Shown here piece after piece: positions 10,616 through 19,622 of a stretch of DNA of 51,013 nt. Source of the DNA: Micractinium sp. NFX-FRZ. Its lineage: Eukaryota; Chlorophyta; Trebouxiophyceae; Chlorellales; Chlorellaceae. Below the pieces are notes generated by a model. It had not been told where the DNA came from. It worked only from the letters and a program-made list of their open reading frames with translations, and ran no database searches. Made by a program: the position numbers and the translations under genes. The first letter of the stretch is position 1; each line of letters opens with the position of its first letter. The stretch lies in contig JAPTJF010000449.1 in assembly GCA_029339195.1 (NCBI GenBank), positions 1-51,013 on the forward strand, given 5' to 3'.

Positions 10616-12336
10616 CTACCGCTTCTTGTACTGGCAAGCCCGCAGCTCCGGCCAGGCCGGCCGTGCCCTGCTGCCGCCGCCCTGCTGCTGCTGCTGCTGC
10701 TGCTTGTCCTTGCCCTTGCCCTTGCCGCTGCCGCCGCCGCTGCCCTGCTGCGCTGTACGCTGCGCCTCCACCACCAGGAAGTGTGAGTTGGAGGTGTCCT
10801 TGCGGCGCACGCGGAAGCCCAGCGTGCCCAGCGCGCCCTCAAACGCGCCCAGCACGCTGCGCCCGTCAGCACCCACAAACCGCGACTGCACCTCGGCGAT
10901 CCACAGCCAGCCGTCGGGCTTCAGGATGCGTGCCGCCTCCTCCAGGAAGCTGCCGTAGTCTGTGCCCATGAGAGACAGGCAGAAGATGGCGGCATCCACA
11001 GCACCCGCCGGCAGCGGCACATCTGCCATGTTGCAGGCCACCACGCCCGGGGCGGTGACCGACAGGTCAAAGCTGTGCACCCGCTGCTGACGCGGCGGCG
11101 GCGCCAGGCTGGCAGCGATGCGCGCGTCGCCGCACCCCAGGTCCGCCACCGCCCAACCGGCGGGGTGGGAGCGCAGCCAGGCAATGGCTTGGTCCACGGG
11201 CTGCACCGGCCACCCCTTGGTCTGCTCGCGGAAGCCTGCGGGGGTGGTGGGAGTTGTGAGTCGGGGTGCAGGGCGGGGAGGGTGTGAGGAGGTGGGGTGG
11301 GGAGGCTGGAGACGGCAGCTAGTATGTATCAGAGGGCTGCTGCTGGTGCAGGGCATTGGTGGGGAGCTGCGGCATCCAGCGGTGACGTAACAGAGTGCAG
11401 GGCGCCAAGAGCAGGCGCGTCTCCTTTCCCATGCGCACCCCACGTCAACCCACACCCAACGGCAAGCAGCATACAGCAGGCCCACTCACTGGGTGCGCTA
11501 ACAGCATTTCACCCAGTGCCTGTGCAGGCCCCTGTTGCCCTGAACCCCCGCTGCTGCACTCCCTCTTCCACCAGGCACCAGGCCACTGTGGTGCTCCAGC
11601 CCTCCTCCCCGCCCCTGCCCTCCCTCTTCCAGCGTGTACCTGCGTGGTACTGCTCCATCACTTCAGGCTCCCGCTGCACCAGTGCCAGCGCCGCCGCTCC
11701 ATCACTGGTGTACAGGGCCTCATTCAGCCATCGGAAACGCCCGCCCTGCAACCGCGCACGCATCTGCTGCAGCAAGCTGCTGCCACCTGCAGACAGGAGG
11801 GTGTGTGCAAGCCAGTCAAGAGAGCGTTGCTCGGAGCAGGGCAGGGTGGAAGCCTCAGCTGTGCATGTATTGAGTGGCTGGGCAGCTGGGCACCGCCGGG
11901 GGCCCGTCCCAGCACATCGGTGGCAGGACAAAGAGGAGCAATCCCCAACTGCGTTTGCTGCTGCCTCACCTTTTCCCTTCTTGCCGCCGCTGAGGGAGGC
12001 CAGTGCTGGGCCGGCCCGTCCGCCAGGCGCATACGGCGAGCCGCCGCTGCCTGCCGCCGCTGCCGCCGCTGCTGGTGTTGGCTGCCGCTGCACTTGCTGC
12101 TGCACTGCTTTCGGCGCGTCGAGCTGCGCAGCCACCGTCTCATCCACCTCCCCAGCAGCATGCTCCGCCTTCCGCTTCTTCTTCCGCTTCTTCTGGCCAC
12201 CGCCACGATCGGCATGCAGCTGTGGCGGGGCTGGTGCGACCGGTGGAGCCTGCTCTACTGCCGCTAGGGGCTTGAACTTGTTCTTGCTCTTCTTGCGCCG
12301 CTTGGCCGCCGGCTGCAAACCCTGCTGCTGCTCCAT
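10616..12336 (-). CDS. RRP8: ribosomal RNA-processing protein 8, SAM-dependent rRNA methyltransferase
   Basis: RRP8 is a nucleolar methyltransferase; in yeast it makes m1A645 on 25S rRNA. Three exons: 12336-11970, 11786-11640 and 11235-10616 (stop TAG), giving 377 aa. The N-terminal third is low-complexity and basic with likely nucleolar signals (KRRKKSKNKF, KKRKKKRKAE). The family core begins with LNEALYTSD and the join QYHA-GFREQTKGWPV. The SAM-binding motif ADLGCGDARIA (DLGCGD about 203-208) is followed by HSFDLS, CNMADVPLP, FCLSLMGTDY and ARILKPDGWLWIAEVQSRF. The C-terminus has a Gly/Lys/Gln tract ending CQYKKR. The ATG at 12336 is used; the open frame continues upstream only through non-ATG codons. 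Intron 2 (11639-11236) is about 400 bases. Confidence 0.92.
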
Positions 12337-12445
12337 TCTGTGTTCGCGCCGCCTAACGAAGCCTAAGCGAGACAAGAGTTTCGGTGTGGGTGTGTGGGAG
12401 CGTGCCAGTGCTTCCGGGAGTGCCAAGACTACTAGGGAGGGGCCG

Positions 12446-12480
12446 GCACCACAGCATGCAGGCCGCCGCCGCCGCCGCCC
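12446..12480. repeat. GC-rich element shared with 15269-15300
   Basis: gcaccacagcatgcaggccg followed by CCG repeats occurs here and at 15269-15300, differing by one CCG unit. Both copies lie upstream of - strand genes, 110 bases before the RRP8 ATG and 480 before the MATE ATG. It may be a dispersed repeat or a shared 5' element. Confidence 0.8.
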
Positions 12481-12498
12481 TGCCGCCGCTCCCCTAGT

Positions 12499-12528
12499 GA
12501 CAAACTAGTTGCAGACAAACTAGTTGCA
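12499..12528. repeat. 15-bp perfect tandem duplication
   Basis: gacaaactagttgca is repeated back to back (12499-12513, 12514-12528). Each copy contains the palindrome ACTAGT. It lies 160-190 bases upstream of the RRP8 ATG. Confidence 0.9.
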
Positions 12529-12761
12529 GGTTGCAATTCCCTGCATGTGACCCCAGTGCTACCATGCTTGGTAACACTTGGGTGCATCCCATGAAAATCG
12601 ATGTGAAGGTTCCGAGATGCAGAGAGCAGAACGCCCTGTGTACCTGATTGGCTGCCTCCTATAGAAAGCAGAGCGCGGGACGCTCGAGGGACATTGCATC
12701 CAGGTGTGGGAAAGAGGCTGGGAGAGGGCATGCTATGGGCAGAGACACAGCCCCACGCCAT

Positions 12762-14788
12762 TCACCATGTGCTGGCAACGCCGGCGGCTTCAGCAGCGAG
12801 CTGCCAGGCATGGAAGGCGATAGAGGCGGCCCACAGGGCGGCCAGGCTGCCGGGGGCCAGGGTGACAGCGGCCCACAGGGCGGGGCAGAAGACCAGGGCA
12901 AAGCCCAGCAGCTGCAGGCAGCGCATGTAGGCAAACAACTGGGCAGCAAACATGAGGCCCGTGAGGATCAGGGTGGGCGCAAAGAGCAGGACAAGGAGGC
13001 ACATGGCGGGCCAGACGGGGCTGAGCAGCTGGGCAGCCACGGCAGCATCAGAGGTGAAGAGGCGGATGAGGGGCTGCTGGGCTGCCAGGTAGCAGGCTGA
13101 AACTGCCGCTCCCAGGCACATGGCAGCGAGCAGCAGGCGGCGCACCAGGCGCCGCCAGAGCCTGCAGGGCGCAGCGGGCGCAGCAAGCGGACGGCTTTCT
13201 TGGGTTGCCGGCGGGACCTTGCATGAGGAGGAAGTGGAACCTGCTTTGCGCTTGCAATGCACCCCACGGCCGCTGCCCCATCCCGCTCGCTCACCTGCGT
13301 CGAGACTGCTCTGATTGCCACACATCACGGTCCACGCTGCCTTCAACGCCCGGCAGTTCTGGCATGGCGGCCAGCCTGCCGCCCAGCACCAGCGCCGCTG
13401 TCTGCAGGCCCGCAATCAAGTGGCTGGGCAGCACCCAGAGCGTTGTCGCAATGTGGTGCGCCGCCAATGGGGCGGCGCCGAGGCGCGCTGCCGCCACGGC
13501 TGTGAGAAAGTTGGAGCCTTGGAGCACCAGTGCACGGGCGGCCACGTTGGCCGCATCACTCACAAGCGCGCTGACATGCCGCCACATCAGCGCGCCCAGC
13601 AGCTCCTCCTGCAGGCTCGCAAGCCACCGCCAGCTGCGCGGGTGGCTGCCGCCTGGCTGCATGTGTTCGGGCTGGGTGGCGCCGCCCCCTCCCATGCCCC
13701 CCTCTGTCAGCAGCGGCAAATCCGCCACCCGCTGTCCGCCGCCCTCGCCTGCTCCTGCTGGCTCCTGCCCCTCTGGTGCACTGCTTTCTGCCGCCCCAGC
13801 CACCGGGGCCAGGCAGATCACACAGACCAGGCCGACTGCTGTGTAGCACACTGTGGCAGCCGCCTTGATGCAGCCCACCGCCTGCAGGCGTGGCAGGCTG
13901 TGCAGCAGCCCGGCTGTCAGCACGGAATAGGTGCCGGCCGCCTCCACACTGGCCTGTGCCGCCTCCAGGGCAGCTGCCACGCCCACATGCCGCAGGCCCT
14001 GCAGGCGGGCCAGGAGGGGGCGCACAACCGTTGGCAGCACATGTGCCCCAGTGTACTGGTTTGGCTGCGTGGACGCCACACTTCGACTCCACAGATTCGA
14101 CGTGGTTGCAGGACCTAGTGCATGAGGTGGATGAGGGGAAGCGCCTCAAATGTGGCGATGAAAAAAGCTGTGAATAGGGTAGCAGTGGCTTGCCTGCAGG
14201 GCACCGCAGATGGCCAGGTTGGCGAGGGTGCAGGGCATGGCGGCCGCCAGCAGCGTCCAGAACGGCAGCGCCTGTGCCAGCACGCCAGCGTCCAAGCGCA
14301 GCAGGCCCAGCAGCTGGCGGCGCCCCGCCAGCAGCGCTGCTGCCATGGCGCTGCCCAGGCCCAGGCAGGCGGTCAGGTTGAGCGCCGCTTGGCTGCGGGC
14401 TGTGGCTATGTCGCGCCGCCCCATGCTGTGGCTCAGCCTGGCAGCGGCAGCGTCAACAAAGAAGGAAAAGAACAGGAGAGTGGCGGTGCGCATGCTCACC
14501 GACACCGCCGCGTAGGCTGCCAGCGAGCTGCTGGGAGCCAGGCGGCCCAGCATCGCAGTCTGCACGGTGCCTCCGGCGATGGCGGCGGCTGCGCGCAGCA
14601 GCAAGAAGTCGAGCGGGCACGCCACGTCAGAATGGGTTCAGCGTGCCGCCAGCGGCGGTGCCCCGGGCGGCCAAGCCTGTTGCAACTGGTCAGGATCTGG
14701 AGCTTCATAAGAGCAGATGCTCACCTTTGAGCAGGGCGGCCGGCAGGGCTGCTCCCATGATGGCCCTGGCAGTCACGAGGGACTCCAT
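12762..14788 (-). CDS. MATE-family multidrug/metabolite efflux transporter
   Basis: MATE proteins are proton- or sodium-coupled exporters with 12 transmembrane helices. Four exons: 14788-14725, 14588-14194, 13998-13295 and 13161-12762; 520 aa. The order is typical: helix 1 (IMGAALPAALLKAA), TVQTAMLGRL, then SFFVDAAAARLSHSMGRRD, then FWTLLAAAMPCTLANLAIC ending the first half. The second half has LTAVAARLGAAPLAAHHIAT and FTSDAAVAAQLL, as in MATE helices 7-10. A hydrophilic Gly/Glu/Pro loop (about 13620-13800) separates the halves. The exon 2 to 3 join uses a GC donor (CAG|GCAAGC, 14193-14192), the only join that restores GALQ-GLRHVGV in frame. The start at 14788 is the first in-frame ATG; a missed upstream exon with a targeting peptide cannot be excluded. 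Substrate and membrane are unknown. Confidence 0.85.
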
Positions 14789-15898
14789 TGGGATGCACTG
14801 GTGAGGGAGCGGCTCAAGGAGGGTGGGGGAGCGGCGGTTTGCAGGCAGCGCAGCGACTGTGCGGGGGTGGCTGGGCAGGCGCAGCAGGCTCAGTGTGGGC
14901 CTGGCACTTGGGAGCTGTGCCTCTGCACCAGACCAGCCGAAAGGCAGCTTGGGGTTGAGCTTGGGAGCACCGCCACAGTGAGGCAAGGGGGACGGACCCG
15001 CCACACAGCACGCCCTTGCCGCACCAAACCAAGAGGTGGCCTGCTCCAGTGGTCCTCCTCACCGAAAGCCTTCTTGGAGGCGGCCTTGGACGGACACCGG
15101 CAGGCACAGCCCCCGGCAAAACCCGAGCAGCAGAGGTGAACTCGCCCACCCAGAGGTGCCAAGCAATGAGCACTATGCAAGCTGCGTGCGCTACGACTGA
15201 CCTCAGATGAGTGGCGCGGGGGTTGCAACATTGGAGCAGGGAGGGCCAAGGCACCAGGATGGGCGGCAGCACCACAGCATGCAGGCCGCCGCCGCCGCCC
15301 CTTCTGCCTCCCAAGTCAGGCACACTCAGGCCAACGGCATAGCTATTGCTTGATTATGTCAAACAGATACAGACGCGCACTGTAAAGAAGGCATGACACG
15401 GGTGGTTCGACTGGGTTGTTGCGCACAGTGCGTTGGGCAGCACTGGGAGCGTTTTGAGGAGTAGGGATGGGGGGTGAGCGTGCACGAGCACAGGCGGGGA
15501 GCTTGAACGAATGTTGCTCCTTGCATACTTTGGTATAAAATTTCAAAGATCTTCAGGGGCCAGTAAGAAAAGTTCAGGGATTCGCACCCTGTCACAGAGG
15601 ATGTGAAAGAGAAATGCGAAAAGGGCAATCGCAGGGCAAGGATGGAGGAGCAACAGGCCTGCTCCGTGCGCCGACATGTGCGGGCAGCGAGCAGAAGGGC
15701 GACAGGGAGGGACACATAAATCTCAGTGACGTGGAAGAGAAGGGTGTGGGGGTAAAATGGTAAAGTGGTGTGTGTTGGGGGTGTACACCTGCAACGGTGT
15801 AGAGGGCCATGGCACGGCCTGCGGGTGCCAGATCTGCCGGGCCATGCAGCACTGCATCACGTGCCCAGCGCTCTGCCAGCAGGGCGCCACCGCTGCTG
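14789..15898. other. MATE upstream region / 3' region of the membrane-protein gene
   Basis: About 1.1 kb without a supported exon. It contains the second copy of the shared GC-rich element (15269-15300) and an isolated TATAAA (about 15534-15540, + strand) with no + strand gene behind it. An unrecognised first MATE exon could lie here. Confidence 0.5.
15269..15300. repeat. GC-rich element shared with 12446-12480
   Basis: Second copy of the element containing accacagcatgcaggccgcc; see 12446-12480. Confidence 0.8.
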
Positions 15899-18149
15899 TC
15901 ATGCCGGCAGCACGGTTGCCAGCGACCAGAGGAGGGAGCTGAAGAAGTAGAGGTCGAACAGCCAATAGCCGGTGAAGGGCAGCGGCGGGCCCCGGCCCCG
16001 CCCTGGCAGCTCCTCTGCGCCATCAGCATCATCATCCAATGCGTAGCCAGCAGCGCCCCTCTCCCCCGGCTCCTGGGGCTGGGGCGGCAGCGCAGGCAGC
16101 TGCACCGGCCACGGCTGCCACCGCTGCCACCGCTGGTGCAGCGGCTGCCGGGCCTGCGGCTGCTGGTCAGGGGAGGCTGTCCTGCCCGCTGCCTCCTGGG
16201 CTGCCACCTCCCCCTCCTGCTCCGCGGCCTGCTCCGCCTGCTGCGTTGCCGCCTCACCATACGCCGCCTGAAACGCTTGCCTCTCGTGCCACTCACGGTT
16301 AGCGGCCACGCACAGCGGCAGCACCACCAGGAGCAGCAGCCACAGCCAGCGGTGGATGGCGACGCATTGCTCCAGCAGGCCCAGCGCGCCGCGGCCTGTG
16401 CCCAGGACGGTGGCCGGGTTGACGGTGCCGCTGCAGGCGCAGGGGAGGCAGGGCGGCGCCGCAGGGTGTGAGCAGGCGGCGGATGGGCATGGCACGCCAG
16501 AGAAGCACGAGCCTACTTGGGAGAAGCAGCGGCCAGTGAGGGGTAGCTACTGAGCAAGGGCTGAGGACAGCTGTCGTGGGCAGCTATTGTAATCCGGCTG
16601 TGCTGCCTCCGTAAGCAGGACAAGGGTGGGCGCGAGACAAGGGCGGGCGGCAGGCACTCACTGCACGTGGTCCAACAGGCGAAAGAGGCCACCCAGCGTG
16701 TTGCCCATGCCCGGCTCCTCCAGCAGCGGGGCACAGAGGCGCCTGCTCCCCCACACGGGCAGCGCCGCCAGCAGCGGCAGCGCCACGCAGCTCCAGGGCA
16801 GCAGCAGGCGGTTCCAGCATGCGCACCAGCAGGGCCACAGGGGCCCGCCTGCAGGCAGACGGAAGGAACACACACAAGGAGGTGGGAGGCCGCCGGTACC
16901 GCAAGTACAAGCTTGCGCATGACAGGCGCGGCTTCGGCATGCTTTGTGCGCTATGCGGGGGCCCGTTCCCACGCTGGCCAGGACGTTGGTGGGGCGGGCA
17001 GGGGCAGGGCTGGGGGGGGAGCCTGGTGATGCCAGCACTCACCACCACTCAGGAAGGCCAGCAGCAGCAGTCGGCTTCTAGACAGGGCACCTGCAATGCC
17101 GCAGCCGCGCACTTTGCTGTACACGGACGCTGCAGCAGGAGGGAGGGGGTGTGCAGCCGAGCTGGGCATCAGCCGGGCGTGCTGGTCACATACAACAGCT
17201 GGCCAGCAGCCGCCCGGCCGACTCTTCCTGTGCTTCCTTGCACATGCACTTGGCAATAAAAAAGAAACACCCACCCACGGACCCACGCACCCACCCACCT
17301 TCTACCCAGTTGCGAACGCAATGGAGGGCCAGGAGCGCGGTGGACAGCGGCTCACGGTAGGCCACAAACAGCGAGCGCCGCCGGGAGATGAGCAGCACCG
17401 CACCCCGGGCCAGCAGGAAGTGGGCGACGCTCAGCAGGGTGGTGCCATGACCTGCAGGCAGCGAGGAGAGCGCTAATCGGTGTACAGATCTTGACGCACG
17501 GCACGGATGTGCCAGCTGCTCCTCAACGGCCGCTGGCCCTCCCATGCGCTGCGCGCTTAATTGCAGCGGGCTTTACTCCTTCACCTCAGCCCACTCACCA
17601 ATGGGGCGCTCCCCCAGCGCCGCCTCGATCAGCAGGTGTCCCAGCAGCACCCAGGACACCACTGCCCACCAGGCGCACTCTCTGTCAGCTCCCCGCTCAT
17701 TCAGCTGCCTGCACGATGCAGCGTTGCATTTGCCAGGCGCCGCGCGTTGCATTGTAAGAGCACACGCAAGCCAGGCCAGCGAGAAGCTGAGGAGAGCTTC
17801 GGGGGCAGGCTGGCACGCATGGCGCGATGGACTGGTCATGCAGGAAGAGGTGGGCAGCGGCTCACGCTGCACACAGCTTGGCAAAGGAACAGGGCATAGC
17901 TTGCGCAATGCACCGGCGGTGGGCGGCAGCTGGGAAGGCAGCTTCTGCAACCGGACTGGCAGAGCCGCCAATGGGTCGGCTCGCTCCCAACCGCTCCATC
18001 AGTACAACCGGCAGCGTATTATCCGTCACACCCGGCCAAAGCGCGCTCAACTTTGGGGCGTGCGTGCACACCCTCCCCAGTGTGCGTGCACACCCTCCCC
18101 ACCCACCTCCTGAAGGGGTCCCGCGCAGCCGTTGCAGCATCCTCCACAT
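15899..18149 (-). CDS. unrecognised multi-pass membrane protein
   Basis: I do not recognise the family. Supported exons: 17661-17599, 17451-17299, 17129-17043, 16848-16662 and 16430-15899 (stop TGA), all closing in frame with GT-AG introns. A candidate first exon 18149-18107 (MWRMLQRLRGTPSG) completes a 354 aa model but is uncertain; other exons could lie between 18106 and 17662. Five to seven hydrophobic segments are visible, among them VVSWVLLGHLLIEAALG, LLSVAHFLLARGAVLLI, LLLPWSCVALPLLAALPVW, WLWLLLLVVLPLCVA and a last one, GYWLFDLYFFSSLLWSLA. Between the final two lies a long soluble Gln/Glu/Ala/Pro-rich stretch with an acidic patch (LDDDADGAEE). Paired CCAAT-type sites 230-260 bases upstream fit the proposed start. 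No enzymatic motif was seen. Confidence 0.6.
18061..18101. repeat. two copies of a 19-base unit
   Basis: tgcgtgcacaccctcccca occurs at 18061-18079 and 18083-18101, just after the donor of the candidate first exon of the membrane-protein gene. Confidence 0.85.
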
Positions 18150-18380
18150 GATGAAGATGCAAGCAAGCCTGGCGGGTAACGCTAACTGTTGCCGTTCTCG
18201 CGACTTCACGTGTGCCCTGACGCCGCTAAGTGCGATCAACGCCTCCGCATGGCATGGCGTGTAAGGCCAGTGATGCGAAGCAGAGAAGCGGCGATCAGGG
18301 CTTGCTAGGTCAGCGACTACGGCTCAGCCGGAAGGTCGCAGCAGACACAGCACTGGGGCGGCCGTGCGGCGGCGCCAGCT

Positions 18381-18413
18381 GATTGGCCCATTCTCTGCGG
18401 ATTGGCCCATTCG
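18381..18413 (-). promoter_or_regulatory. paired CCAAT / TGGGCC boxes
   Basis: gattggcccattc occurs at 18381-18393 and 18400-18412. On the - strand this gives ATGGGCCAATC twice, combining a CCAAT box with a TGGGCC (site II-like) core. They lie 230-260 bases upstream of the candidate ATG at 18149, a sensible promoter position. Confidence 0.5.
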
Positions 18414-18837
18414 TGTTTCCTGCACGATGGCTGCGGCACCGAACATTCGCAGAGATCCTTTGTTAAAAAGTCTATGCCTGCAGTAACTATGGGTTCCTGA
18501 TATAGCTGGAATACATGAGCTCATGCTGCACCGGTTGCGGCAGGGTGCGGCAGGGGCCAACAGAGTGACGCTGCACACACAGACTTGGTGCAGGTAGCTT
18601 GCTCTCCTGTTTTAAGGCCGCACCCACTAAAGAGGAGGCACAGCACAAGCAAGTGGATCAGCTGCCCCACCGGGCGGAGCACACTTGTCAAGCAGGCACA
18701 GCTGCACTGGAGTACTGCTGGTGGGTCACCGCGGCCCAACTTGGCCATGCATCATGACCGAACCGAACAGCGTTCCAATGCCTGTTTTGATGTTCTAATT
18801 GCGATTTCGAAGCGGGCAAGCGCACGGGGGGGCAAAT

Positions 18838-18867
18838 TTTTTCTTTCGCTTTTAAGCGAAAGAAAAA
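18838..18867. repeat. perfect inverted repeat, 14-bp arms, 2-bp loop
   Basis: tttttctttcgctt at 18838-18851 is followed by tt and then its exact reverse complement at 18854-18867. The AT-rich hairpin or cruciform stands out in this GC-rich DNA and lies in a gene-free stretch. Confidence 0.9.
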
Positions 18868-19535
18868 GCGTCAGGGTACAGAACAGCGGACTGCGCCGGG
18901 GCCAAACGCGCCAGGAGGCTGCGTTAGAGCAGATGTTAGGTGCTGAGCCGAGAGTGCAGCCCCCTGCGGGAATTGCTGCTGGCCAGCCAGTCCTCCTTCA
19001 GCTTCTTTTGGCGTACACTGATCTCTGCGGCTCCCAAAGCAGCTCCCAGAACAGCCAGCAGAGCCAGGGAATTTTCATAAAATAAACGGGGAGCAGGGCC
19101 TTGCAGGGGCTCTCAGGGCCGAGGTGCTGCCGCCGTTTTGGCGCCGCCGTCGCGGGACCGCCAGCCGGGCTATTTGCTATTGACTCAGCATCATCAATGA
19201 GGTCCAAAGGCAAAGAGGCATTGTGAAGTGCATGCCAGCACACAATGGCTCGTGGGGAACGACTGGAGTGACTGCAGTCGTGCGCCCTTGTGTGGCTTGC
19301 AGCGATGAAGCTGAGCGCCCTGAACTAGATGGTTGGGCATGCGGCTGCCACACCTCACAGGCAAGACACCCATGAGAACACTTCCTAAGCAGCATTCACT
19401 TACATCCTGCCACTCGTTCACCACAACCGCCGTGCGCTCAGGCTGTGCCAAGCCAAGCAGAAGCCCCTACCTCGCTGCCCATTCCATCATCACGTTGCCG
19501 TTGCAGACTGCACGTGCTCCTGCCAGAACATGTTG

Positions 19536-19540
19536 TTACA
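19536..19540 (-). terminator. candidate poly(A) signal (TGTAA) of the SMCHD1-like gene
   Basis: TTACA reads TGTAA on the - strand, 83 bases after the stop codon. Confidence 0.6.
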
Positions 19541-19622
19541 GCACTTTGCACGCGAGTGTTGGCAAAGGAAATGATACATCTGTGTTGTAAAGTTGGCAGC
19601 GCCGCCTGCTGCCTTCGTGCAG

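Larger units (their letters stand above)
12337..12761. other. RRP8 upstream region / MATE 3' UTR
   Basis: No coding sequence is supported. It contains a GC-rich element also found upstream of the MATE gene (12446-12480) and a 15-bp tandem duplication (12499-12528). No exact TGTAA was found for the MATE transcript. Confidence 0.55.
18150..19622. other. intergenic region between the membrane-protein gene and the SMCHD1-like gene
   Basis: About 1.5 kb with no convincing exon on either strand. It is more AT-rich than its surroundings. It contains paired ATTGG boxes (18381-18413), a perfect 14-bp inverted repeat (18838-18867) and the poly(A) signal of the SMCHD1-like gene (19536-19540). Confidence 0.6.

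Noticed and set aside
12427..12480. Upstream extension of RRP8 beyond 12336
   Set aside because: The frame is open to 12426 but starts with TTG, not ATG, and the sequence has no RRP8 similarity.
14789..15004. N-terminal extension of the MATE protein to 15004
   Set aside because: The apparent start there is GTG and no ATG lies in frame. A spliced upstream exon remains possible but unproven.
15534..15540. TATAAA box on the + strand
   Set aside because: No + strand gene follows within the next kilobases, so it is probably a chance match.
18150..19622. tRNA or other structured RNA gene in the intergenic stretch
   Set aside because: I found no cloverleaf, A/B box or known RNA motif; only the short perfect hairpin at 18838-18867.
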